64,000 bases of DNA from Mercurialis annua (Eukaryota > Streptophyta > Magnoliopsida > Malpighiales > Euphorbiaceae), in contig NC_065573.1 in the NCBI RefSeq assembly GCF_937616625.2, forward strand, positions 4,665,001-4,729,000. The letters are read 5' to 3'. The translations under genes were made by a program, and so were the position numbers. Of this stretch, positions 36,864-48,009 are shown piece after piece; the first letter of the stretch is position 1; every line of letters starts with the position of its first letter. The notes beneath the pieces were generated by a model that was not told where the DNA came from, ran no database searches, and saw only the letters and a program-made list of their open reading frames with translations.

Positions 36864-36873
36864 TCAATATAAG
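36864..36873 (+). promoter_or_regulatory. TATA-like box in the 5' LTR
   Basis: TCAATATAAG precedes the conserved purine-rich leader. LTR e has a stronger TATATATATATA at the equivalent place (50643-50660), which supports the position. Transcription should start about 30 bp downstream. Confidence 0.5.
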
Positions 36874-37051
36874 GGGAAACCATTTGAATTAAGAAATCAG
36901 AAAGAAAGGAAAAGAAGGCTCCAGAAAGAGAGAAAAACTTCTGATCGATTTCGTTTCGCCGCCGTTTCTCCGTTCGACGTCCGATTCGAGCGATTCAAGC
37001 GGCGATTTCTACAGAACGGAAAGCTCTATCACCTCCGACCATCAAATTAAG

Positions 37052-38410
37052 GTAAGAGGTCGGGTTTTGGCATGAAAAAGATGGTTTTGTGGGCTGTTTT
37101 CATGAGATTATGATTTTGGTTTGAATTTGACGTTTTTGAGTTTATTATGACGTTTTTGAAGAAACCGAGATATGGGTATTGAGCGTGGGTATGTTTAGCA
37201 CGTCGGGATTGTGGCGAAACCCCGGAAAATCTGATTTCCGGGGCTGTGCACGTGGTACACGACCGTGTACCACGGGTGCACGAACGTGTACTGATGTACA
37301 CGAACGCGCACCTAGCGAGGTACACGATCGTGTACTGAAGTACACGAACGTGTACTTCTCATGGTACACGAACGTGTACTCAGTTGCACGATCGTGCACC
37401 CACCAAAACGCACACCCGTGCACCCCAACTCGCCTCCACACGTATGCAAACTGTAATTGACCTAGGCATTCGACGTTTTGAGTAATTTGACTCTAAAGGA
37501 CGGGTTTCGGACTTTGAGAGTCATTAATCTCGAGATTAGCTCGACGTTTTAGATAAATTATAATAATGGAAAACGTCAAGGACGTTAAGCGATTTTCAAT
37601 TATAAGAAATAGTATTCGCTAAGTCGTTTATACGACTAGAGATATTGAATACGTAAACAAGTATAAAATGAAACTGAATCATAAAATCTAAAAGTATTAT
37701 ACGTATAAGAATGCAAGAATCACGTCTAACTATTAACGATTTATCAGACGTGTCAGCAAGTAGTGGAGTCAATAGAGGCGGACTAGCGAGAGCGTATTAT
37801 CAGATCGATCATATCATTTCTTGGATTGCGGTCACTGTGAGTTGTACTTTTACTTTCATGTATTAAAACTATTTTTTATATATATTGTTTACACGCATCG
37901 CATAATATATAATTGATTGAATGTTATACGATTATTTAATTTCTATATATGAGAACTAGTATGCGATCCGAAGAAACTAGCTACCTATTGGGTGTCAATA
38001 GGCTGTGTGATCACCAGTATTGAGTCAGTCTAGTATGTTGCATTTGAGAAATGACTTGACACAGCTGGGAGCTGTTGATGAATATGAAATTTACGATTGG
38101 GTTATGATTTCGATACGCAGAGTGAACTCGGCTACGGTGTAGCCTGGAAGTCCCCGTATCGAGTGGCTGGGCCACCAGCGAGTTGGACTCGCAATTGATT
38201 CTTACGATTGGGTTGAATGATATATGATTATTTGAGAGATGTGTCGCATGCTAGGATATTAGTTTCGTACGGATCAAATACATGGTTATATGTTTTATAT
38301 TAACATTTTCTTGAGATGCGATGCTATGTTTTTATACTAATACTGTTAGTAAATGTCAACTCACTCAGTATTTCCCCAAATACTGACCCCTCACCTTTGA
38401 TGTCATTCAG
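37052..38410 (+). other. Intron-like module inside the LTR
   Basis: It has an AAG|GTAAGAG donor at 37052, TACTGAC (branch-point consensus) at 38381-38387, a pyrimidine-rich stretch, and a CATTCAG|G acceptor ending at 38410. Equivalent signals exist in the 3' LTR (43844-45202), in LTR-1 (147-1430), in LTR e (50835-51639), and on the minus strand in the solo LTR (2919-4276), the 6718-10858 element (7223-9937), and LTRs d, c, b and a. Conservation of both ends across strongly diverged copies argues for real splicing, but no transcript evidence is available here. Confidence 0.55.
37251..37399. repeat. Palindrome array in the 5' LTR (TACACG-AA-CGTGTA type)
   Basis: Seven inverted repeats in a row. 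The first has 11-bp arms (CGTGGTACACG/CGTGTACCACG); another has 10-bp arms GAAGTACACG/CGTGTACTTC around AA; the last is TGCACGATCGTGCA. It is preceded by a hairpin with arms CCCCGGAAA/TTTCCGGGG (about 37220-37244). The array lies inside the intron-like module. Confidence 0.9.
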
Positions 38411-38912
38411 GTGCTTAGCTTGTGGACTTAGCTAGAGACCAATTTTGAAGTCCAGAAGTCAGCTGTATATGTTAGTTTCTGACTTCTGTGAGTGCTGCAG
38501 TAGTGGTCCTGTGTCAACAGAATAGTAGCCTAGTCAGCAGTTTATTTTGATTGTATATATCAACTGCTGTATTTGTCTATATGCTTTTTGATAGGCTACG
38601 TACGTTGTATGTGATCCACGGCCCCAGATGCCAGTGGGATGTTTGAAACACTAACTGATGTATATAGTACCGCGAGGCCAGTTCGTACAGGGTACGGTAA
38701 CTAGAGCCCGCGAGGTTTTGAAACAGTTAGTGTACATATTCGGTTATATGTTATATACATGTATATATTTGCTTCCGTTGTTTGTTGTTATTTGTTTATA
38801 TTATATTTGCGAAAAATAAATTGTGATTTTAGGCTTGCTACGGGTTCCGGAGCTACCACTCCCGTTCCCTAGCGCCGGTTGCGGCTCAATAAATTTTGGG
38901 TCGTGACAATGT

Positions 38913-38924
38913 TGGTATCAGAGC
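38913..38924 (+). other. Primer-binding site (initiator tRNA-Met)
   Basis: TGGTATCAGAGC begins five bases after the 5' LTR and matches the 3' end of plant initiator tRNA-Met. A partial second copy (GAGCAGTTTGGTCTAGTTAC) follows at about 38970. Confidence 0.95.
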
Positions 38925-39429
38925 AGTTTGGTCCAGTTACCACTGCAAATTTGTTTCAATGTTTGTTTGAGAGCAGTTTGGTCTAGTTACCACTGCTAAA
39001 TTTGTCTGATTGTTTGTTTGACTGGAAATATTTGTCAGTAAGTATACCTAGGAACTACTGCAGCAAGAGTCAGACCGTGGTTGTCTGTAATTGTGTTATG
39101 TGTGCATTAGTAGTATGTGGCATTACGCGTGCGAACCAGGACTATTAAGTTAGTAAGTGAATAGTATCTATTTATACGGACGACGAACACAACTGAGTAA
39201 TTATTGCTTATGCTAAGAAATAGAAAGTGGTTATATGGTTGCAAATTATGAATGATTGAGATGGTAAAGTATTTATTACTTGCGCTGAGGTTATTAAGTG
39301 GATATTTGTTGCGAATTACGTGCGACTGGATTAAATGCTAATTGTTTACAGCATTTATAAGCTGATTTTGGAACTGCGTGTGAAATGGGCTCAGATGGTC
39401 GCTTACGTTCGAAATTGTTTCTTTTCAGC

Positions 39430-40443
39430 ATGTCTGGGCAAAACGGAGCTCAGTCGCATGCTGATGAAGAACGGGAGGAAGCGCCTCCTATATTTTAAAA
39501 CGGGTTTCATAATGAAGTGGGCGAACCATCTGGGGTCCATCAGAATGGATTCCACGCAAATCATGGAGCATCGCCAGAAATATATCAAAATGGCTATATG
39601 TCTGTATCGGAGATAGGTAGTTCTTCTAGAAACCGAGTTAGAGTGCATTCACCGGAGATAGAGTACAGTGAAGAAGAGGAAGAGGAACCGGAGGAAGATC
39701 CGGAAGAAGATCCTGAGGAAGACCCTGAGGAGGATCCTGAAGAGGATCCAGAAGAAGAATTAGAAGAAGAAGTAGAAGAGGAAAATCCTCAGAATGAAGA
39801 GTATGAAGAAGAAGAGTTAGATGAGTTAGACGTTGAGGAATACAGAGGTGACTATTTCTGGTCAAGTGTGCGGAGATACCGCAATTTGAGGGAAGATGCG
39901 GACATAGCTAATGGTCAGGCGCAGATAGCCCTAAATCAGGTTAGTAGGCAAATGCGTTCTTTTTCTAGAGGAATGTTAACTGTAGGAGCGTACTCTACTG
40001 ATTTTCTGCGGATGGCAGAGGGAGTCCCTAATCTGAACGAAGACAATAGGACCATTAATCGTAGATATGTCAGGGGTTTAGGACCTCAGTTTGATGAGCT
40101 GTATGAGCACGTGGACGAACATTTCAGCACGCTTACTACAATGGCCCGTAGGATTGAAACAGAGCATGAATGGTCGGGTGATCCGATACGACCTTATTAC
40201 TTTAGACGTGAGTACCACCCAGATTATGTCAGTACGTCCTCCAGAACTACAATCAACCCCTATTTCGTGCAAAGAGGTGGACGAAACTCAGGTAGAACAG
40301 TTAGGGGCCGACATACAGGCATAGTTATTAGGGAACCTAACGTTCCGCGTCAGGCACCTCCAGGTATTAGTAATTTATATGCTTTGAGTAATTGTGTTTA
40401 TGTGTTTGCATTATTGTGTTTATATATTTGCTGCATTGCATAG
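39430..40443 (+). CDS. Acidic ORF of the non-autonomous element, with an early stop
   Basis: An ATG at 39430 opens a frame (MSGQNGAQSHADEEREE) that meets TAA at 39496-39498 and then continues open to 40443. The longest uninterrupted part starts at ATG 39517 (308 residues). It contains two QNGFH/QNGY-like motifs, a run of EEDP repeats (39670-39780), a middle part rich in charged and helical residues (YRNLREDADIANGQAQIALN), and a basic Arg/Gly end (FVQRGGRNSGRTVRGRHTG). The last 25 residues are hydrophobic. I see no gag core, zinc knuckle or enzyme motif. It occupies the gag position and may be a packaging or chaperone-like protein, but that is a guess. Function unknown. Confidence 0.6.
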
Positions 40444-40473
40444 TAGAATGTCAGTAATAGGTTTTGCCTTTAG
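40364..40473 (+). other. Possible small intron at the end of the acidic ORF
   Basis: A CCAG|GTATTAG donor and TTTTGCCTTTAG|G acceptor enclose 110 AT-rich bases, a normal plant intron size. If spliced, the protein would end a codon later at TAA, losing the hydrophobic 25-residue tail. Confidence 0.35.
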
Positions 40474-43199
40474 GATAATACCCCGGAAAGCGAGAACCTA
40501 TAGGGAGCGTTGTAGTTAAACACGCGCTTAATAAGAGAACATATAAACATACCACACAAAAACAATAATACAATAAACATCACAACATAATTATCGCAAA
40601 CGTAATTCCTATATTACGTTTTAGTATTTGAAGAAAGAAATAGATTGTGTACCGGGAGTCGATGTGAAACATCGGTATCTGCGTCTGTATATGACGTAGA
40701 ATAGAATGTTGCAGAAATGGATATGATGATTACAGCAATAGAAAATTTTGAATTTAATTGAGTTATTGGAGATATGGAGAAAGAAGTGATGTGACAGACG
40801 AACAGTCTGTAAATGACAGAAAATAATAGCAATACGAAAATTTGACAGCAGTACAAAAATTTGAATTATACTCAATAAGTATAAAGAAAGCCGTTAATAG
40901 TCGCAGAGCGTATAATCCAGAGTAAGACTTACGATTTGATGAAGATTTTGAAAGTTTTTATGATTTTCAAGGTACAATTGTGCTCAGGCATCGCATGTGA
41001 CATTGCATAACCATGATAGAAACGCATAAAAGAATGATTTTCAAAATTTTAGATCATGCATCATATTTTTGTAATGGAAGAAGAAACTGCAATTTTGAGC
41101 AACTCCTTGGTGATGAGAGATGTCATCACTCTGAGCAACAATTGTACTAACGATTTAAAATGATTTATGAAAAGTGGTTTAGAAAGAGCTGCGCAGCCAA
41201 AAGAAGTTTTAAAATCGTATTGTTTAGTAAGTAAACTCGGATGTAAAGCCCTGCGACAAATAATCAAAGATTCTTAACAGATAAGAATAAAAAATTGTGA
41301 AAGAAACTCCAATAAAAGAATAGAGCCATGTTAATAACCATTGCCCTAAGGCTAATAGAACTAAAGAAGAATATGAATAAGAAATTACCGCCGGAAATGC
41401 GCAGATAAGCTGCACTGCACTGGCAATACTTAAGGATACAATATTTATCCTTATGATTGAACAAAGGATAAAATGACAGAGAGTCGTGCAAAGCGAAAGA
41501 AACGTAATATATACATAAGGATGATGTATAATTACTCTTATGATTGAGATAAACGAAGTAGCGATTGTAAGTTGTAATTGAAAAAGAGAAATTAAAAGTA
41601 TGAAGGGCAAAAGAGATGGTAATACGAATGATGAATATCAAGTGATATTTAAAGGAGATATAACGTTATCAATATCAGTGTTTAAGGATACAGAAATAGA
41701 AAGAGAAAGGATACGAAATGACGAAACATACGATTTTACAAGATATGAAAGTTTAAATTAGATAGATCAAGAGAGATAGTAGTACTATATGACTGATATT
41801 AAGTAAAGTAACTAATATCAGTATCAAGAATTATAAGTTACGTTAACAGAAAGGAGAAAGACACACGTATAGACGTACGTGTCAGTAATTATAAGAATGG
41901 TGGATGATATGAAGAAAAATGTAAAGGTAAAATGCAAATACCTCAAAATTTAGTAAGGTGATTAGAGAAGTGAAAGTTCTAGAAATATGTCGAAAGGATT
42001 GTCAGAATAGAGCAGCAGCAATAGAACTGCTATAAACGAAGGAAAGACGTAACGAATATAACAAGTAAAAGACAAGACAAGAGTTGATACTAGTACAAAG
42101 AGACCAAGATATTTGAAGACAATTAAAATCAAGGTATAAGTGCTAAGGAAGCATAAAATGTATAAGACGACGGTGAGTTGGAATTATTCCTTGACTTTGG
42201 GAATTGTAAAGTAAATGGAGTACAAATACTAGAATCAATCGTAAAACCCTTCAAAGAAGACAAGAGATAGAATAAGAAAGAAGTTAGATGAAGGTTAGCC
42301 AACGAGAAGGATTCTCGAAACAGATAGACTTAAAAGAAACAGGTGAAATTCTTATGGGGTTATTATAAATAAGAAATCATGAAGTAAAGAAGAGACAGTT
42401 CTGATTGATAAATCAATAAGAGTAACCAAAGAGAAGGTGAAAGGGATAAGAGAGTGAGGATACGAATAGTATCAGTCAACGAAGACGATCGTATAAGCTA
42501 CACGGTTAAAGTCAACACAAAGAGAAGTACATTTAGCAATGGGGAATGTACGAAGGATCACGATCAATAGAACAACATAAAATTCACAATAGCTTAAGCA
42601 AAGCAAGGAAAAGTTAAAGGAAGCAAAGGAAGTATCAATCTCAACTACGTTGAGAAATAATAAATATGATAGACAAGATACAAGTTGAGAAAAGATTGAT
42701 TGGTAAAGAACGAAGTGTCGGATACTAGTAGAAAGAGGTAAATACATCATTAAGGATATAGCCGGCACGTTGTCACTATTAACGTGTAAGAGAGACAAGT
42801 AGCGACCCGAGGACGACTGAAATGAAACAGTAGACATGAAGAATACCGAGTGAGGGTTAATCGACGCTAATAAGGACAAAGGAAAGATCACAACCAGTTG
42901 TACAAGACGTCAGGATTACGATATCGGTGATACGCCTTGAGCCACACTATTTTAGAAAGATGACCAATAAGACAAAGGTAACAGTAAGAATATTTTCAGT
43001 TATGCTACAAGAGGAGATTACTATGAGCAAGATAAATAATCGATTAATGATGAGTACGAAGTCACAGCTATATGTGGAGAGCTAAGAGCTAAGTAAGAGA
43101 AAGGACATGACTGACGTATAGTAATGAATATCAAGGAAGGTATAAGAATAATTGTAAGGTCCCAACAAGTTTTATGAAAATTCGAGGACGAATTTTTAT
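40474..43199 (+). other. Non-coding internal region of the complete element
   Basis: Purine-rich on the plus strand, without long plus-strand frames or pol motifs. The stretch around 40950-41240 resembles 53870-54140 of element f (both have GATGAGAGA(T/A)GTCATCAC), so it belongs to the family and is not random filler. Confidence 0.6.
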
Positions 43200-43212
43200 A
43201 AGGGGGGAAGAA
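43200..43212 (+). other. Polypurine tract
   Basis: AAGGGGGGAAGAA directly before the 3' LTR. It is the start site for plus-strand synthesis in this element class. Confidence 0.95.
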
Positions 43213-45700
43213 TGTAATACCCCAAAATAGTTAATTAGCTAATTGGACCACGTGTCCAGTTTTGAGTCGCAGAAGTGGTGAAATTGGAAAGTTTTCCGAT
43301 AAATAAGTTTTAGCAGGTCGGTTTTAGAAAAGGTTATTATGGAGAAAACTTATATTATATTTCAATTCTAAAGTTAGAATTGGAATTAAATGGAAAAATG
43401 GCGAGAAAAGTTCAAAAATAGGTATAGGGACCAAAGTGGTAATTTAGCCACTTTACGTCGAAAATAGAAATATTGGATTTTGACGGGAAAGTGTTAATAT
43501 CGGGCTTTGTATTATTTATAGGATATAAATAATACGTATAAGTCATAATAAAAGAAGTTAACGATTTAGCTATGGACTAAATCGTACGATTAAAAGTTTA
43601 AAGGATAAATGATAGGAAACAAAAAGAACAAGGATCAAAGTGAGCTCTTAACCACTCAATATAAGGGGAAACCATTTGAATTAAGAAATCAGAAAGAAAG
43701 GAAAAGAAGGCTCCAGAAAGAGAGAAAAACTTCCGATCGATTTCGTTTCGCCGCCGTTTCTCCGTTCGACGTCCGATTCGAGCGATTCAAGCAGCGATTT
43801 CTACAGAACGGAAAGCTCTATCACCTCCGACCATCAAATTAAGGTAAGAGGTCGGGTTTTGGCATGAAAAAGATGGTTTTGTGGGCTGTTTTCATGAGAT
43901 TATGATTTTGGTTTGAATTTGACGTTTTTGAGTTTATTATGACGTTTTTGAAGAAACCGAGATATGGGTATTGAGCGTGGGTATGTTTAGCACGTCGGGA
44001 TTGTGGCGAAACCCCGGAAAATCTGATTTCCGGGGCTGTGCACGTGGTACACGACCGTGTACCACGGGTGCACGAACGTGTACTGATGTACACAAACGCG
44101 CACCTAGCGAGGTACACGATCGTGTACTGAAGTACACGAACGTGTACTTCTCATGGTACACGAACGTGTACTCAGTTGCACGATCGTGCATCCACCAAAA
44201 CGCACACCCGTGCACCCCAACTCGCCTCCACACGTATGCAAACTGTAATTGACCTAGGCATTCGACGTTTTGAGTAATTTGACTCTAAAGGACGGGTTTC
44301 GGACTTTGAGAGTCATTAATCTCGAGATTAGCTCGACGTTTTAGATAAATTATAATAATGGAAAACGTCAAGGACGTTAAGCGATTTTCAATTATAAGAA
44401 ATAGTATTCGCTAAGTCGTTTATACGACTAGAGATATTGAATACGTAAACAAGTATAAAATGAAACTGAATCATAAAATCTAAAAGTTTTATACGTATAA
44501 GAATGCAAGAATCACGTCTAACTATTAACGATTTATCAGACGTGTCAGCAAGTAGTGGAGTCAATAGAGGCGGACTAGCGAGAGCGTATTATCAGATCGA
44601 TCATATCATTTCTTGGATTGCGGTCACTGTGAGTTGTACTTTTACTTTCATGTATTAAAACTATTTTTTATATATATTGTTTACACGCATCGCATAATAT
44701 ATAATTGATTGAATGTTATACGATTATTTAATTTCTATATATGAGAACTAGTATGCGATCCGAAGAAACTAGCTACCTATTGGGTGTCAATAGGCTGTGT
44801 GATCACCAGTATTGAGTCAGTCTAGTATGTTGCATTTGAGAAATGACTTGACACAGCTGGGAGCTGTTGATGAATATGAAATTTACGATTGGGTTATGAT
44901 TTCGATACGCAGAGTGAACTCGGCTACGGTGTAGCCTGGAAGTCCCCGTATCGAGTGGCTGGGCCACCAGCGAGTTGGACTCGCAATTGATTCTTACGAT
45001 TGGGTTGAATGATATATGATTATTTGAGAGATGTGTCGCATGCTAGGATATTAGTTTCGTACGGATCAAATACATGGTTATATGTTTTATATTAACATTT
45101 TCTTGAGATGCGATGCTATGTTTTTATACTAATACTGTTAGTAAATGTCAACTCACTCAGTATTTCCCCAAATACTGACCCCTCACCTTTGATGTCTTTC
45201 AGGTGCTTAGCTTGTGGACTTAGCTAGAGACCAATTTTGAAGTCCAGAAGTCAGCTGTATATGTTAGTTTCTGACTTCTGTGAGTGCTGCAGTAGTGGTC
45301 CTGTGTCAACAGAATAGTAGCCTAGTCAGCAGTTTATTTTGATTGTATATATCAACTGCTGTATTTGTCTATATGCTTTTTGATAGGCTACGTACGTTGT
45401 ATGTGATCCACGGCCCCAGATGCCAGTGGGATGTTTGAAACACTAACTGATGTATATAGTACCGCGAGGCCAGTTCGTACAGGGTACGGTAACTAGAGCC
45501 CGCGAGGTTTTGAAACAGTTAGTGTACATATTCGGTTATATGTTATATACATGTATATATTTGCTTCCGTTGTTTGTTGTTATTTGTTTATATTATATTT
45601 GCGAAAAATAAATTGTGATTTTAGGCTTGCTACGGGTTCCGGAGCTACCACTCCCGTTCCCTAGCGCCGGTTGCGGCTCAATAAATTTTGGGTCGTGACA
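43213..45700 (+). repeat. 3' LTR of the complete element
   Basis: Same length as the 5' LTR. Seven differences found by eye: near 43595 (T/G), 43733 (T/C), 43793 (G/A), 44093 (G/A), 44190 (C/T), 44489 (A/T) and 45198 (A/T). The last lies in the pyrimidine tract of the intron-like acceptor and makes it slightly stronger here. Confidence 0.95.
44043..44191. repeat. Palindrome array in the 3' LTR
   Basis: Copy of the array at 37251-37399 with two changes, both of which weaken an inverted repeat (CACGAACGCG to CACAAACGCG, and the last unit's outer base). Confidence 0.9.
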
Positions 45701-47979
45701 CATCTACCTCTTGGTTCCTTGGCCAAACCCTAAACTCATTAAATCTTCAATTTTTAAACAACTCTAAAGCATAACAATCAACACTTTATCAACTACAACC
45801 AACATGTAAGGACCAAACTACGAGCCAATCTTATGATTCAAAACCTAAACAAATTCAAAAATTAACCTCACCTTGATGATTTTTCCCTTGGCCGAAGGTT
45901 CATGCTCCAATTCACCATCAATATCCTTTAAACAAGCTCATAATTACCTAACCATCATCAATTTAGCAATAACATTAAACCTAAAAATCCCGAAATATAA
46001 CTTTGAAACCTTAACCAAAATTCGATTTTCTTACCTCAAATTAAAGTCATAGATCTGTAGATAATAGTTTCCTCGTTCCGTGGCCGCAAGAATAGCTAAA
46101 TTTCGTTGAGACACGAAAAAGTATGATCATTTGAATTTTTGAGAAAATTTGAGAAGAAGGGTTACGGATTTCATCCTTTGTTGCTGCAAATTTTTACTTG
46201 AAATGAATGAATATTCATTCATTAATGATGATAATAAGTGAGGTAAAAGTCCACTTGGGTCCTTGAAGTTGCCACTCCTAAACCTTCACTTTCTAACTTT
46301 TCTTTCGTCCGATTTAGTCCACTAATCCTTTAATAATTCGATTCTCGATAAATTCCGCATTATTTATTTCCCAAATAAATAATATTTGTATCATATCTTA
46401 TAATATCACTTTTTAACAATTTATTTTGGCAATTTTGGCCAAAAACACTCAAATGTCCATTTTGAGTTAATTTGCACTTTTTTATCCAATATTTCATTTT
46501 AATGATTATCGATAAGCATTTTATCGATATTATTTTCTTACCTTACGAAAATAGAGTAAAACACAACTTCCTCCGAAAGTTTGTGGTTAAAAGTCCACTT
46601 TAGTCATTAAAGTGGTTAATTTGCATTTTAAGTCAACTTCTCTATTAACTGACATGCTTAACTAAACAATGTCCGAAAGTTATGAAACTTATTCCACAAT
46701 TTCTAATAAATATTTCACGGATCTTGGCGTGAAAATTATTAGCTCTGGCTTTACAACTTATTTTATTTTATTTCCTTTAATCCCGATTAAATCCAATTGA
46801 TCGCATAATAATTTTCAATTAAAATTATTATTTTACGATAATTTCAATAGACCCGCTTCGGTCTAAGTCCTTAATATCCAATTTTAACTCGACATTCTTG
46901 ATCATAATCTTTACGACTATGCCTCGTGGCACTTCACATAACACCTCAAAAATTTAGGTTATTACACTTACAGCCTAGCCAAACTCTTTCTATGCCACCT
47001 GACGGCTAACCCTTCTACTTCATTAACAGGCTCGACCCTTCTCCCTTCACCGGCCATCGTTCAGGATTTATCCCGATGTCATGCGCATTGACGCCAAACA
47101 AAATATTCTCCCATGTGCATATCTCTATCTCAGCACATAATTACAAGTGCATATCACAACTGAGTACCTCTCACATACATTATTACAGAGTGGCATATCA
47201 CCAACATAAATCTCAAACCATTTAAGCACAACCAAATCACCATTTGGCCACAAAACCAAATCACAAAACAATTTCAACACCAAACACTTTAATGCATCAT
47301 TTACCCAATCAAATGACTATCCACTAGCCAAAAAGGCATGTCACTTTTATAAACATTGAATCAATATCTCATAAGCATAAAAGCTTTACAACAATCAAAT
47401 AATCATATAGATTCAAATCAACACCTCTTTCATTATAGCAACGTTTAGCTAAGCACCTTTAAATCATATTCCAAAATATTTCAATAACGTATTTCAAACA
47501 CAGTAAATGTTCACATGTTGAATATTAAAATAATAATTCGATCTCAATAGCAAAGGCTAGCATATTTATTCATAAATATCTTCACATTGCACATACAATC
47601 AAATATAGATTTACACCTTTGCATTGAATATTTCATATATAAAATAAATATACTTTACATAAATTTTAATAATAATAGTATAAACTCGCAGTTCTTTTGC
47701 TAATCCAAACTTTAGCAAGAAAAATGGCTAGAGCACGACGAACCAAAAAGGATATCTTTTGGCCAAAACTTAATTCACAGTTATGATATATTTTTTGGCA
47801 AAAGTTTATGAAACAAAAATGGTAGAGTTGAGGAGGACGTCGATAGCTTCGATTTGATATGAAGAACATCGAATTTCGATATCGGTGTAGAGAGATATCG
47901 ACCAAACAAACTCGACGTATCAAAACCGCTTTTCAGAGAATATATTGATTAGAGAAGAAAACTTACTATAAACGTTTTC

Positions 47980-47996
47980 TATATATATATATATAG
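47980..47996 (-). promoter_or_regulatory. TATA box of LTR b
   Basis: A TATATATATATATATA run, read on the minus strand, between the CACGTG array and the GTAAGTTT donor-like site at 47966. This is the expected promoter position in LTR orientation. Confidence 0.55.
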
Positions 47997-48009
47997 ACTA
48001 ATATATCGC

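Larger units (their letters stand above)
36421..38908 (+). repeat. 5' LTR of the complete element
   Basis: It starts TGTAATACCCC and ends GGGTCGTGACA. In order it has a GGACCACGTGTCC palindrome near the start (36452-36466), a TATA-like box (36864-36873), a leader with TTTCGCCGCCGTTTCTCCG, an intron-like interval (37052-38410), the shared hairpins, and an AATAAA 20 bases before the end. Confidence 0.95.
36421..45700 (+). mobile_element. Complete young non-autonomous LTR retrotransposon, TSD CATCT, nested in c
   Basis: Two LTRs of exactly 2,488 bp (36421-38908 and 43213-45700) enclose 4,304 bp. CATCT flanks the element (36416-36420 and 45701-45705). An initiator-Met primer-binding site and a polypurine tract are present. 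The text before the latter, ATTCGAGGACGAATTTTT, is the hallmark of the 3' end of Tekay/Del chromoviruses. No protease, reverse transcriptase, RNase H or integrase is encoded; the only sizeable frame is an acidic protein. It must have moved with enzymes from another element. I count seven substitutions between the LTRs (0.28%). Confidence 0.97.
30688..46966 (-). mobile_element. Solo LTR 'c', minus strand, TSD CTTAC, nested in b
   Basis: It begins TGTCACGATCC (30688) and ends TAGGTTATTACA (46966). CTTAC flanks it (30683-30687 and 46967-46971). Its own sequence is 30688-30975, 34337-36420 and 45706-46966, about 3.6 kb. It hosts two separate later insertions, solo LTR d and the complete element. 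Donor-like GAG|GTAAG at 46034 and acceptor-like TTTTTCAG at 34355. It belongs to the same subfamily as the LTR at 54570-57758, which lies in the opposite orientation. Confidence 0.9.

Noticed and set aside
36817..37050. 77-codon frame repeated at 43609 (MIGNKKNKDQSELL)
   Set aside because: It lies in the LTR promoter and leader and spans the TATA-like box; both copies exist only because the LTR is duplicated.
38913..38924. tRNA gene signal
   Set aside because: Only the 12-base complement of the tRNA 3' end is present: a primer-binding site, not a tRNA gene.
41224..41641. Hydrophobic minus-strand frames in the complete element
   Set aside because: Antisense to a purine-rich internal region, which gives Phe/Ile/Ser-rich translations by composition; no counterpart in element f.
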